This document shows positions 41,831-51,093 of a stretch of 64,000 nucleotides of DNA, piece by piece (within the stretch, counting starts at the first letter, position 1; every line of letters begins with the position of its first letter). Where the stretch lies: the NCBI GenBank assembly GCA_016720585.1, contig JADKKH010000002.1:248001-312000 (forward strand), read 5' to 3'. The stretch comes from Chitinophagaceae bacterium (lineage in GTDB: Bacteria > Bacteroidota > Bacteroidia > Chitinophagales > Chitinophagaceae). The notes under the pieces were generated by a model. It was not told the origin of the DNA. It searched no databases and worked only from the letters and a program-made list of their open reading frames with translations. A program made the translations under genes and the position numbers.

Positions 41831-42535
41831 TTATATTTTATTTTTTATCCATTCATTCAATTCCGGGGAACTTTCACAACTGATGATCACTGCATATCTC
41901 GGCTTATCACCATTGTGAACGCCCACATGCCACAGTCTTTGTGAATCAACAACAAAGTGCGCCCCTTTTGGCATCGGCACTCTTGCTTCTGATTCCTTTA
42001 TGGGTAAATTATTTTCATCGCTATCGTAGAGCAGCATATAGCTGTCGGGGTTATCCGTCAGCTCAATCCACATTCTTACCACCCAGCCTTCATTATCAGG
42101 ATTCAGCCGGTTATTATCATCGCGGTGTACAGATCGAATAGCCTGTTCATGTGTTTGTGGTTCCAACTTTATTATCCTTACCCTGCCAAAGTTGGCCGGG
42201 ATAGACCGGATATATTTCATCAGGTTAGGTGCTAACTCCGCATTGGGAGTAAATTTGGCATCCTTATCCGTTTTGCCATTCTCCCAGAATCCCTTGCATT
42301 CAATGGTACCATCGCAGGAGGCCAGCGGCGCAAAATTGGTATCACCACCGCTCTTCCAGTCCATGTAGGTAAGGTTCTCCCATTCGGAAGAAGGGATATT
42401 AGAAGTGTCAAGTGTTTTCATGATCACATAGCCCTTATCCTTCATCACGGGCATACGATAATGAGGGGTTTGTAAGGGAATTTTAACTGACCAGTGTTCG
42501 GAGTGTGGCCAGAAGATGGCGGGAGTTGCTGACAT
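41831..42535 (-). CDS. Aspartyl/asparaginyl beta-hydroxylase-like (2-oxoglutarate dioxygenase fold) protein
   Basis: From ATG 42535 the protein has 234 residues. Candidate iron ligands are in SVHRDDNNR and WHVGVHNGDKPRYAVIIS, where the later Arg would bind 2-oxoglutarate. This pattern is like the double-stranded beta-helix of aspartyl/asparaginyl beta-hydroxylases. The substrate is unknown. The first 14 residues of the longer frame (to 42577) look non-coding. The gap 42536-42858 upstream holds a double palindrome at 42774-42797 and no gene that I support. Confidence 0.78.
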   Translation of the reverse strand: MSATPAIFWPHSEHWSVKIPLQTPHYRMPVMKDKGYVIMKTLDTSNIPSSEWENLTYMDWKSGGDTNFAPLASCDGTIECKGFWENGKTDKDAKFTPNAELAPNLMKYIRSIPANFGRVRIIKLEPQTHEQAIRSVHRDDNNRLNPDNEGWVVRMWIELTDNPDSYMLLYDSDENNLPIKESEARVPMPKGAHFVVDSQRLWHVGVHNGDKPRYAVIISCESSPELNEWIKNKI

Positions 42536-42773
42536 GATATACTGTATTATTTTATTTATTAAACTTCGTAACACCACTAAAGTAGGAAATATCAGAGAAA
42601 CTAAAAACGACTTGCATAAGTAAAAATGCTGTGTTCATTTTCTCCCAACAAAAAGTTAACGCCCCGCATTTTTAACCACTCGTCAAGCGCTTACTGCCAT
42701 TCAGCTAAAAGCAAATTTTTTTGGAACAACCAACCATTACTTTTATTCTACGAAAGACTTAGTAGTTATGCCG

Positions 42774-42797
42774 CCCCGAAAGGGGTCCCTTGGGGAC
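42774..42797. repeat. Double hairpin CCCCGAAAGGGG / GTCCCTTGGGGAC
   Basis: Two adjacent GC-rich palindromes sharing a base, in the leader region of the DUF5916 gene. It resembles the GC-rich elements inserted in nadB and icmF. Confidence 0.7.
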
Positions 42798-42858
42798 ACA
42801 CCAACTGAACATGTAATAGCCATACATTTTTAGCGTCATAACCAAATAAAGTATAGCC

Positions 42859-45348
42859 ATGAAACTCAAAACCAATGTAACCCTCTGGGCAATGCTACTG
42901 CTTTGCCTGTACGCGCATGCACAAACACCCGGTCCCAATCAACGCCCGGCTCCCAAACAATTAGTTGCCAAACGAACATCAGCGATTATCAAGCTGGATG
43001 GCCTCATCGATGATGCAGCCTGGAAAGATGCTCCGGCAGCATTAGGCTATACAGAATTCCGGCCAACACCTTTCCGGGCAGAAGATCCTGCTAACCGGAC
43101 AGAAGTCTATATGCTCTATAACAATGACGGAATTTATCTTGGCGGTTATTGTCATGAAAGAAGCAAAGACAGTATCTCTACTGAATTACGCGGCCGGGAT
43201 GGTTTTGGCAACAATGACTGGATCGGATTTATATTCGACACCTACAACGACAAGATAAATGGATTTGAATATTTCGTAACCCCGCTCGGGGAACAGATGG
43301 ATTCCAAAGTATCGCCCAATCAAAACGGGAACAATGAAGATTTCAGCTGGAACGCTGTTTGGAAAAGCGCTGCCGTCATTCATGATGACGGATATTCATT
43401 TGAATTGTTTATTCCTTTTTCAGCCATACGTTTCAGCAAAAAAAATGTACAGGACTGGGGACTTAACATTATGCGACGGCGCCAAAAGACCAGCCAGCAG
43501 GTCTTCTGGAATCCGCTTGACCCTAATGTAAATGGCTTTCTTACACAAGGGGGAATATGGGCCGGACTGGAAGGCATCAAACCTCCACTCCGTTTACAGT
43601 TCTCCCCGTATCTCTCTACTTATGCCAATCATTATCCCAGCAATATAGCGGGTCAAAAAAACTGGACATCCTCGGTAAACGGTGGACTCGATGTGAAATA
43701 TGGCATCAGCCAGGCCCTTACGCTAGATATGACGCTGGTCCCTGATTTTGGCCAGGTAAGAAGTGATAATAATATTCTGAACCTGGGTCCATTCGAAACA
43801 AAATTCAATGAAAACCGCTCCTTCTTTACTGAAGGCACAGATCTTTTTAATAAAGGCAATCTTTTTTATTCCAGACGGGTGGGCGGAACACCTTTACATT
43901 ATTATGACGTGTATAACCAGCTTGGCGCCAATGAAACCATCATTTCAAATCCGCAGGCAGCCAAACTGGTGAATGCCACAAAAATATCCGGAAGATTACA
44001 AGGCGGGTTGGGTGTTGGTTTGTTCAATGCTGTTTCCGCAAGAACATTTGCATTAGTGGAAGATGATAATAAAGTCCAGCGAAAAATAGAAACCAGTCCT
44101 TTAACCAATTATAATATACTTGTACTTGACCAGACATTGAAAAATAACAGCAGTGTCAGTCTGATCAATACCAATGTACTGCGAAGCGGTGCTGATTATG
44201 ACGCTAATGTAACTTCCGTTCTTTTTGATTTTAATGACAAAAAAAATACCTGGAATACAGGCGGCTATGTAGGGACCAGCAACCTTATGAATTATTTGCC
44301 CGGCGGAAAAACAAAATCCGGCTATACACACAATCTATACTTTGGTAAAACAAGCGGACGATTCAATTTCAATATTTCTCAAACGCTGACAAATTCCAAT
44401 TACCGGATAAATGATCTCGGGTATTTTACAACCAATAATTATATCGATCACAACCTTTACCTGGGCTACAGTTGGACCAAACCGACCAATTGGTATAATA
44501 ATCTGCGCATAAATTTTAATGCAGGTTATTCCCGCCGTTTAAAACCATCGGTTTATCAAAATGCGAATTTTAATTTCAATATGAACGGGCAACTGAAAAA
44601 CCTCTGGTTTACGGGATTGTTTATGGGTTATGAACCCAGTGGCAACGATTTTTATGAGCCGCATGTGGAAGGACGTTTCTTTAAAGGATGGAAAAGTACT
44701 TTTTTGGGCGGGTGGGTTCAAACTAATAATGCAAAAAAATACCAGGTGTATGCTGAGTTACTTTATGTAAGCAGAAGTTTTTTTTCCAGTAAAAAATATT
44801 CACTCGAACTAATGCAACGTTTTCGTTTTAATGATAAATTTTCTATTAGCCATGGTATATCGTTAGAGCCGCAAGTCAATAATCTGGGGTTTGCCGATAT
44901 TGTAGATAATGATATCCTGTTCGGTAAACGAAAGATCCGGACGGTTGAAAATACCTTCAGCGCCAAATATAACTTTAATAAGAAAATGGGTCTCCGTACA
45001 GATATCCGGCATTATTGGAGTAAAGTGGACTACCAGGATCCTGCACAAAATTTTTATAAGCTATTGGAAAACGGGGAACTGGAACAAATCAGCAATTATA
45101 ACGGTGATGTAAATCAGAATTATAACGCGTTTACAGTTGATGCGGTCTTAACCTGGGAATTTGCACCGGGTAGCTTTATTAATGTTGTCTGGAAAAATGC
45201 TGAATCCAAATTTGACCAGGTCATTAAGCATAATTATTTCAAAAACCTGGGAAACACTTTAGATCAATCGCATAACAATAATATTTCTTTTAAGATCCTA
45301 TATTTCCTGGATTACCTGCAGGTAAAGAATCATAAAAAGAAAAAATAA
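42859..45348 (+). CDS. DUF5916 outer-membrane protein with carbohydrate-binding-like N-terminal domain
   Basis: This 829-residue protein has a signal peptide (MKLKTNVTLWAMLLLCLYAHAQ). An N-terminal CBM9-like beta-sandwich (about 35-220; IKLDGLIDDAAWKDA, GFIFDTYNDKINGFEYFV) is followed by a large beta-barrel region with aromatic alternating strands. DUF5916 proteins are Bacteroidota outer-membrane proteins of unknown function, often near hydrolases or TonB receptors. It stands alone here, and its stop is followed by the 126-bp palindromic element. Confidence 0.9.
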   Translation: MKLKTNVTLWAMLLLCLYAHAQTPGPNQRPAPKQLVAKRTSAIIKLDGLIDDAAWKDAPAALGYTEFRPTPFRAEDPANRTEVYMLYNNDGIYLGGYCHERSKDSISTELRGRDGFGNNDWIGFIFDTYNDKINGFEYFVTPLGEQMDSKVSPNQNGNNEDFSWNAVWKSAAVIHDDGYSFELFIPFSAIRFSKKNVQDWGLNIMRRRQKTSQQVFWNPLDPNVNGFLTQGGIWAGLEGIKPPLRLQFSPYLSTYANHYPSNIAGQKNWTSSVNGGLDVKYGISQALTLDMTLVPDFGQVRSDNNILNLGPFETKFNENRSFFTEGTDLFNKGNLFYSRRVGGTPLHYYDVYNQLGANETIISNPQAAKLVNATKISGRLQGGLGVGLFNAVSARTFALVEDDNKVQRKIETSPLTNYNILVLDQTLKNNSSVSLINTNVLRSGADYDANVTSVLFDFNDKKNTWNTGGYVGTSNLMNYLPGGKTKSGYTHNLYFGKTSGRFNFNISQTLTNSNYRINDLGYFTTNNYIDHNLYLGYSWTKPTNWYNNLRINFNAGYSRRLKPSVYQNANFNFNMNGQLKNLWFTGLFMGYEPSGNDFYEPHVEGRFFKGWKSTFLGGWVQTNNAKKYQVYAELLYVSRSFFSSKKYSLELMQRFRFNDKFSISHGISLEPQVNNLGFADIVDNDILFGKRKIRTVENTFSAKYNFNKKMGLRTDIRHYWSKVDYQDPAQNFYKLLENGELEQISNYNGDVNQNYNAFTVDAVLTWEFAPGSFINVVWKNAESKFDQVIKHNYFKNLGNTLDQSHNNNISFKILYFLDYLQVKNHKKKK

Positions 45349-45353
45349 ACCAA

Positions 45354-45479
45354 GGCTGTCTCAAAAGCCAGCAAATTTGTCACATTGAGTTTATCGAAAT
45401 GCTTACAAATTTGCTGGTCAATCTTTATCCTATTTCGTCATAGCTCAATATGACAAAGATTGACCCTTTTGAGACAGCC
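45354..45479. mobile_element. 126-bp MITE-like element, copy 1
   Basis: The ends GGCTGTCTCAAAAG and CTTTTGAGACAGCC are perfect inverted repeats. Inside are two more hairpins, CCAGCAAATTTGT/ACAAATTTGCTGG and TCAATCTTT/AAAGATTGA, giving a three-armed fold. An inverted copy of the same length is at 54826-54951, differing at about 2 of 126 positions. Both copies sit between convergent genes, with A-rich and T-rich flanks, so they can act as two-way terminators. No transposase is encoded. Confidence 0.93.
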
Positions 45480-45489
45480 TCGTTTTCGT

Positions 45490-46377
45490 TTAATCAATTA
45501 TATCACCATATTCCGGTTTCCATTCCCATTTCCAGCGGCGGTGACTCCAAAGCCACATATCAGGATATTTTTTTATCACCCCTTCAAGATAAACTACAAA
45601 TTTTTTTGTCAATTCCTGTTCCGTCATTGAATCCGTAATTTCAACAGCAGGTGAAAAAATAGCATCATAATATCCCCGACGGGGCTTATGTATAAAAGCA
45701 AAGACAACAGCCGTGTTATTTTGCAGGGCAGCCTTTGCCGGGCCCTTTAAAAATGGAGTAGGCCTTCCAAAGAAATTGAACCACCATGCATTACCGGGAT
45801 GTCCCGGACTTTGATCAGCCACCAATCCCAGTACATATTGTGTATTTTGAAAAGGAAGAAAATCTTCCTTCATATGCGTTGCACGCAAAAAAATGGCGCC
45901 ATGGCGGGTCCGTGTTTTGTAAAACAACTTTTCCATTATCTTATTGGCTAAAGGCATATAAACTGACAATAATTTAAAAACAGTTTTTTTTGTCATTACC
46001 ATGTTGCCCCACTCCCAGTTAAAATTGTGTCCCACATGAATCTGCACACTCTTACCTGTTGCATGAATTTCATTGACGAGATCCCAATTGGCGTTGAACC
46101 TTTTTTCAAGAACTTTACCGGACACGGAGAGCATTTTTATAAACTCAATGAACATGTCAATAAGATTGTGATAGAATTTCTTAGCAATGGATTTTCTTTC
46201 CTTTTCTGATTTTTCCGGAAAAGCAATCAGCAAATTATTCATCACGACATCTCTTCGGTATTTTAAAACATAAAAGACAAAAGCATAAAATCCATCTGAC
46301 AGAAAGTATAATATTCTTAATGGAAGAAGAGATAGAAGCCAGAGTAATCCGTAAACAACATAATACATGGTTTGCAA
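45490..46377 (-). CDS. Lipid A biosynthesis acyltransferase-like protein (LpxL/HtrB family)
   Basis: This 295-residue protein has an N-terminal membrane helix and the acyltransferase motifs HVGHNFNWEWGNM (HX4-type catalytic His/Glu region) and GLVADQSPGHPGNAWWFNFFGR. It transfers acyl chains to lipid A precursors or other envelope lipids at the inner membrane. The gene is 9 bp after nadB in the same direction. Length and motifs are typical of the Bacteroidota members. Confidence 0.92.
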   Translation of the reverse strand: MQTMYYVVYGLLWLLSLLPLRILYFLSDGFYAFVFYVLKYRRDVVMNNLLIAFPEKSEKERKSIAKKFYHNLIDMFIEFIKMLSVSGKVLEKRFNANWDLVNEIHATGKSVQIHVGHNFNWEWGNMVMTKKTVFKLLSVYMPLANKIMEKLFYKTRTRHGAIFLRATHMKEDFLPFQNTQYVLGLVADQSPGHPGNAWWFNFFGRPTPFLKGPAKAALQNNTAVVFAFIHKPRRGYYDAIFSPAVEITDSMTEQELTKKFVVYLEGVIKKYPDMWLWSHRRWKWEWKPEYGDIID

Positions 46378-46386
46378 ATTTAAATA

Positions 46387-48084
46387 CTACAGCACAATGT
46401 TTTGAATAAGGTTGCTCTTGCCCGGGTAATCAGTATTATAATGGAGACCGCGGCTTTCTTTCCGGAAGCTGGCACCTTTTACAATCAAATAACCAACGGT
46501 TATCATATTGCGCAACTCCAGCAATTGCGGGGATAAAGAACTGCTTTCATATAATTGTTCGGTTTCTTCCCATAATAAATCCAGGCGGCGCATAGCCCTC
46601 TGCAAACGGACATCATTACGGACAATACCCACATAATCACTCATAACCAGCTGCAACTCTTTCAAACTTTGCGTAATAAGAATCATCTCCTTTGGCTCAG
46701 TGGTACCTGCTGCATTCCAATCAGGTACGGCCTCCCCACCCCCCGAAGGGGGGATTTGCCCTTGCACAGACCCTGATATTCGGAAATTTTTTTGTTCGCC
46801 GTAAAGCTGGCCTTTGTGCGATTGAGAAGTCCTCCTTTCGGGAGGATTTAGGTGGGCCGTACTATCCATATAACAACGATGAGCAAAAACCATAGCTTCC
46901 AGCAATGAATTGGAAGCAAGCCGGTTGGCCCCATGTAACCCGGTTGATGCACATTCACCACAGGCATAAAGATTCCAGATAGAACTTCTTCCCCACTCAT
47001 CCGTTTTTATTCCGCCGCAACTGTAATGTGCTGCGGGAGCAACCGGGATCATATGCTTTGTAATATCTATACCTATCGATAAGCATTTTTCATAAATATT
47101 CGGAAAGTGTTCGGTAAATTTTTCTTTACTGAAATGACGACAATCGAGCCACACATGTTCGGTTCCTGTTTTTTTCATTTCGCTATCGATAGCTCTGGCC
47201 ACAATATCCCTGGGTGCCAGGTCTTTCCTTGGATCATATTTTCCCATGAAAGCTTCGCCGGAATTATTCCGGAGAATACCACCATCTCCCCGAACTGCCT
47301 CCGTAATCAGGAAAGCCTGCCCCCGGACTCCCGGTTCATATAAAGCGGTGGGATGAAACTGGATAAATTCCATATTCTCAATTCTTCCTTTGGCCCGGTA
47401 CACCATGGCCACTCCATCTCCGGTTGCAATAGAAGGATTCGTGGTTGTCCGGTAAACCTGTCCGTTGCCACCTGTTGCCAGTAAAGTAATTTTCGCCAGT
47501 ATCTTCTCTATCTTACCCGTTTCCAGGTTGAGCACATACACCCCATAACATGCCACATCGGGTGTTGCCTTATTTACCAGGTAACCCAGATGGTGCTGGG
47601 TAATGATATCCACCACAAAACAGTGTTTGATAAATTCTATATTTTTTTGTTTTGCTACAGCATCAATCAACGCTCTTTCCATCTCTTTTCCGGTTACATC
47701 CTTATGATGCAGGATACGAAACTCGGAATGCCCCCCTTCTTTGCCCCGCTTATAATCACCGTCTTTTTCTTTATCAAATTTTGCACCCCAGTCAATTATT
47801 TCCTGTACCCGTTCAGGTCCTTCCTTAACTACGATCTCCACAACATTTATATTACACAAACCATCGCCGGCAATCAATGTATCATCAATATGTTTTTGAA
47901 AACTGTCGTTTTCCAGATCATTTACAACGGCAATGCCACCCTGGGCATACTTGGTATTGGTTTCATCAGCCGTGGCCTTTGTCATCACCAATACGTTTTT
48001 ATCCGGAAACTCGTTAGCCACTTTAAGGGCATAGGTCAAACCTGCTATACCGGATCCTATCACTAAAAAATCAGTTTGTCTCAT
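46387..48084 (-). CDS. nadB: L-aspartate oxidase, with a repeat-derived insertion
   Basis: From ATG 48084 the protein has 565 residues. It has the FAD motif VIGSGIAGLTYAL (8-20), the conserved YAQGGIA, the HRFDD-type active region seen as HHKDVTGKEME and EFIQFHPTALY, and HYSCGGI. It oxidises aspartate to iminoaspartate in de novo NAD synthesis. NadA and NadC genes are not in the window. About 40 residues (ERRTSQSHKG... to ...SGGGEAVPDW) inside the C-terminal region are encoded by two GC-rich palindromic repeats (46722-46860), leaving the frame intact. Open frame to 48201 upstream is repeat-like and not coding. Confidence 0.94.
   Translation of the reverse strand: MRQTDFLVIGSGIAGLTYALKVANEFPDKNVLVMTKATADETNTKYAQGGIAVVNDLENDSFQKHIDDTLIAGDGLCNINVVEIVVKEGPERVQEIIDWGAKFDKEKDGDYKRGKEGGHSEFRILHHKDVTGKEMERALIDAVAKQKNIEFIKHCFVVDIITQHHLGYLVNKATPDVACYGVYVLNLETGKIEKILAKITLLATGGNGQVYRTTTNPSIATGDGVAMVYRAKGRIENMEFIQFHPTALYEPGVRGQAFLITEAVRGDGGILRNNSGEAFMGKYDPRKDLAPRDIVARAIDSEMKKTGTEHVWLDCRHFSKEKFTEHFPNIYEKCLSIGIDITKHMIPVAPAAHYSCGGIKTDEWGRSSIWNLYACGECASTGLHGANRLASNSLLEAMVFAHRCYMDSTAHLNPPERRTSQSHKGQLYGEQKNFRISGSVQGQIPPSGGGEAVPDWNAAGTTEPKEMILITQSLKELQLVMSDYVGIVRNDVRLQRAMRRLDLLWEETEQLYESSSLSPQLLELRNMITVGYLIVKGASFRKESRGLHYNTDYPGKSNLIQNIVL
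46722..46860. repeat. GC-rich palindromic repeats inserted in nadB
   Basis: Two hairpins lie in this segment: CCCCCCGAAGGGGGG (46739-46753) and CCTCCTTTCGGGAGG (46831-46845). The second resembles the icmF elements in opposite orientation. Confidence 0.8.
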
Positions 48085-48159
48085 AATAATTTTTTGTACC
48101 CGGCTGTAGTGCTGCTGGCATCGTCCGTTCAGTTTACCCTGAGGAATCGAAGGGTCGCA

Positions 48160-48175
48160 CCCGATAACTATCGGT
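48160..48175. repeat. CCCGATAACTATCGGT palindrome upstream of nadB
   Basis: A member of the CCCGATAGCTATCGGG family, in a 200-bp repeat-like gap (48085-48283) with another REP-like stretch CCCTGAGGAATCGAAGGG. No gene is seen in the gap. Confidence 0.6.
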
Positions 48176-48283
48176 TCTTCATGGTTCTGTCCTTTACTCA
48201 ACTTTCTATTTCCCGCAGCGTTCGCATGAGGCAGTGGCGCCGCGAATCTTGCTCCTTTGCGTTCACTGCGTGAAACTACAAGT

Positions 48284-48970
48284 CTACAATTTTTCTTTAT
48301 TAACCGAAATTATATAACGGCCAGCACCTTCCACAATAAAAAGCTGAGCTAATCCATACGTCAGCATAATTAAAACACCCGCCATCTCAAACGGTTTATA
48401 AAATTTATTGATCGCCAGCGTTGAATCCGAAATAACAAAAAGCAATGCACCAACCATCATCCATTTACCGGCTGATATATTTTTAATAAACAACATGTGC
48501 ATCGCCAGCATAAACATAAAACTAATAACCAAGCCATACACAAGTACCGGTATCTTCATATCTGCCAGGTGCGGATAAAGTAAGATGACCAGTGCTGCAT
48601 AATAAACAATGACCACTACCCCCAATCCGGGTTTTATCCTTAACTGTTCCCTTACCCGAACCTTATAAAAGAACAGGATATAGAAAATATGCGCTATTAA
48701 AAATGCGGCTAAACCGAGTATAAAAAAAATTGGGTCCTTTTCATCAAACATCAGCAATGTATCACCCAATAATGAAAAAAACAAAGCCGCCGAAATCCAT
48801 TGGCATAACCCTTTTGTTAAACTTGTTGTTTGAGCATCCAGGTACCCGAAAAGTACCGGAATAATAAGTGGTTTGAAAATAAACTGAAGACCCTTCTGTT
48901 GTAATTGGATGCCCACCAGGTCGCCCACCAGGACAACGGCAAAAAGAAGTATCCAATATTTTTTTTTCAT
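48284..48970 (-). CDS. Lysoplasmalogenase-like membrane protein (YhhN/TMEM86)
   Basis: This 228-residue protein with about eight hydrophobic helices shows the family's SLLGDTLLMF and GALLFVISDSTLAINKF motifs, with conserved acidic residues. Relatives hydrolyse lysoplasmalogen at the membrane. Activity of this one is inferred. It follows ispG closely (9 bp). Confidence 0.87.
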   Translation of the reverse strand: MKKKYWILLFAVVLVGDLVGIQLQQKGLQFIFKPLIIPVLFGYLDAQTTSLTKGLCQWISAALFFSLLGDTLLMFDEKDPIFFILGLAAFLIAHIFYILFFYKVRVREQLRIKPGLGVVVIVYYAALVILLYPHLADMKIPVLVYGLVISFMFMLAMHMLFIKNISAGKWMMVGALLFVISDSTLAINKFYKPFEMAGVLIMLTYGLAQLFIVEGAGRYIISVNKEKL

Positions 48971-48979
48971 ACTAAAATT

Positions 48980-50983
48980 TTACACCTCTACCCAGGCATC
49001 ACTTTCCTTTATCAGCTCAATTAATTCTTCCACGGCCACTTCACTGTTTACATTTCTTTTCATCACTTCCTTGCCTTTATATAAAGTGATTTTCCCCGGG
49101 CCGCTGCCCACATAACCAAAATCTGCATCCGCCATTTCGCCGGGGCCATTGACAATACAACCCATAATAGCAATCTTCACGCCTTTCAGATGATGGGTAA
49201 CCGCACGGATCTTTGCTGTCGTTTCCTGCAGATCAAATAATGTTCTGCCACAACTCGGGCAGCTGATATATTCTGTTTTTGAAATTCTTGTACGCGTTGC
49301 CTGAAGGATGCTGAATGCGGTGTTATTGGTAAACTGGTAAATGTCTTTTACTTCCAGGTAAGTTCTGCCTGTTGCTTTAGGGTTCTCTATGGATGAAGCG
49401 CCACTGTATCCCAGGCAAATGCCATCACCCATACCCTCTAACAACAAAGCGCCGGTTTCAGTGGCAAAATGGATCAGGTGTTCATCAGGAGTTTCCCAAC
49501 GGCTGTCCGTAATCAGAACAACCGGGTTTTTAACTTCCCGGTTCATCAGTTCAGCAAACATGCGGCGGACAGATTGCATGGCATTTGTATTTGTGGAACT
49601 CAGGCAGATCACCACTGTTGGATCATTAGCCAACACCTCTAAATAAGAATAATCGTTTATCGGTGTAGCATCATTGTAGCAATCTATCATTACAAAATTA
49701 AGCCGGTCACTTTTCGTTTTTGCTTCTGCAAAACCACTGTCACTGTAAATCGGGAAATAGTTGGATTTGTCTGCTGACTCCTGCCATGCGGCCGGGTATA
49801 CAATTATTTTTAATGTTCCCGGCAATGCAAAATCCAATAACCGGTGACCGGTAAAAATATAATCCGCTGCCGCATCACCTATAGACCATTTATCTGTTGC
49901 CTCGTCATATGTATAGCCAATGCTTTGTAAATGAACAGGTGTTATCTTTTCCATCTTACTCAGATCAGCAATAACAACCGGCACCTGTTTGCCGCCGATA
50001 TTATCTACCGAAAAAGATTCTCTTCGTTGATATCCAAAAGGATCATATGGTAATTTATTCAACGCAGGTACTGACTCCTGACTTTTGACTCCCGACTCCT
50101 GACTAGTATATCTCTTAACTAAATCTCTACATACCGGAATCTCAAACTCCGGATCTTCTGTCAATGAAACCCGGATCGTATCGCCGATACCATCTTCCAG
50201 CAAGGTCCCTATACCAACTGCTGATTTTATTCTTCCATCTTCGCCATCACCAGCCTCTGTTACACCGAGATGCAAGGGATAAATTTCACCAAACTCATCA
50301 AACATGGTTTTAATCAATAACCGATAGGCCTGTACCATCACCTGCGGGTTGCTGCTTTTCATGCTCAGCACAATATTGTGGAAGGTTTCTGCCCTGGCTA
50401 TCCGCAGAAACTCCATTGCACTTTCCACCATACCCATGGGCGTATCTCCATAGCGGCTCATGATCCTGTCACTCAGTGAACCATGATTGGTACCGATCCG
50501 CATCGCTGTGCCATATTCCTTACAGATTTTTACCAGGGGTGTAAACCTTTCCCTGATCCGCTCTATTTCTTCGCCATATTCCGCATCAGAATAATCAATC
50601 TGTTCAAATTTCTTTTTGTCCACATAATTACCAGGATTCACTCTTACTTTCTCAATAATTCTGGCCGCAATTTCCGCCGCATTGGGGGTGAAATGTATAT
50701 CGGCCACCAACGGCGTGGTATAACCTCTTTTCCGCAGCTCATTTTTGATAATCAGTAAATTTTCTGCTTCCCTTTTTGACGGGGCCGTTATACGCACCAG
50801 TTCAGAACCGGCTTCAATGCAACGAATACTTTGCTCCACGGTAGCAAACGTGTCCATGGTATCGGTGGTCGTCATTGTTTGTACCCGGATGGGATTAAAA
50901 TTTCCCAGCAACAGGTCGCCGATCTTAACTTCCCGGGTTCTAAGACGTTTATATTCGGTGAGCGTTTCGCAGTACAATTGCAT
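48980..50983 (-). CDS. ispG: (E)-4-hydroxy-3-methylbut-2-enyl-diphosphate synthase
   Basis: This 667-residue protein is the long, three-domain form found in Bacteroidota and chloroplasts. It has the TIM barrel (RVQTMTTTDTMDT, VADIHFTPNAAE, IRIGTNHGSLS), a central insert and the 4Fe-4S domain (SCPSCGRT and MGCIVNGPGEMADADFG). It makes HMBPP, the penultimate step of the MEP isoprenoid route. A run of four 7-base repeats at 50076-50103 encodes SQESGVKSQES in the insert without breaking the frame, a relative of the run that breaks rfbB. Confidence 0.96.
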   Translation of the reverse strand: MQLYCETLTEYKRLRTREVKIGDLLLGNFNPIRVQTMTTTDTMDTFATVEQSIRCIEAGSELVRITAPSKREAENLLIIKNELRKRGYTTPLVADIHFTPNAAEIAARIIEKVRVNPGNYVDKKKFEQIDYSDAEYGEEIERIRERFTPLVKICKEYGTAMRIGTNHGSLSDRIMSRYGDTPMGMVESAMEFLRIARAETFHNIVLSMKSSNPQVMVQAYRLLIKTMFDEFGEIYPLHLGVTEAGDGEDGRIKSAVGIGTLLEDGIGDTIRVSLTEDPEFEIPVCRDLVKRYTSQESGVKSQESVPALNKLPYDPFGYQRRESFSVDNIGGKQVPVVIADLSKMEKITPVHLQSIGYTYDEATDKWSIGDAAADYIFTGHRLLDFALPGTLKIIVYPAAWQESADKSNYFPIYSDSGFAEAKTKSDRLNFVMIDCYNDATPINDYSYLEVLANDPTVVICLSSTNTNAMQSVRRMFAELMNREVKNPVVLITDSRWETPDEHLIHFATETGALLLEGMGDGICLGYSGASSIENPKATGRTYLEVKDIYQFTNNTAFSILQATRTRISKTEYISCPSCGRTLFDLQETTAKIRAVTHHLKGVKIAIMGCIVNGPGEMADADFGYVGSGPGKITLYKGKEVMKRNVNSEVAVEELIELIKESDAWVEV
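50076..50103. repeat. Heptamer repeat run inside ispG
   Basis: Units on the plus strand: TCCTGAC, TTTTGAC, TCCCGAC, TCCTGAC, with a degenerate unit before them. It is the same family as the rfbB run, in the opposite orientation relative to the gene. Confidence 0.85.
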
Positions 50984-51093
50984 GTTTAATCAGCTAATTA
51001 ATCATTGTGCTAATTAACAAAGTTAACAAAGAATAAAGTGTCATACACATATGCCATTTTGCATATTAGCTAATAAGTATTGGGGCTAATTAA

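Noticed and set aside
42626..42808. 60-codon plus-strand frame in the leader of the DUF5916 gene
   Set aside because: The end runs through the GC-rich double palindrome, the sequence resembles no family and there is no supporting signal.
45354..45479. A tRNA-like or structured RNA gene, because of the three-armed fold
   Set aside because: There is no tRNA consensus, and the near-identical inverted copy at 54826 with terminal inverted repeats fits a MITE-like element better.
47590..48066. Plus-strand 158-codon frame opposite nadB
   Set aside because: It is antisense to conserved NadB sequence and has no independent features.
48085..48201. 39-residue N-terminal extension of NadB
   Set aside because: The FAD motif should be near the N-terminus, as with the ATG at 48084, and the extension contains REP-like sequence.
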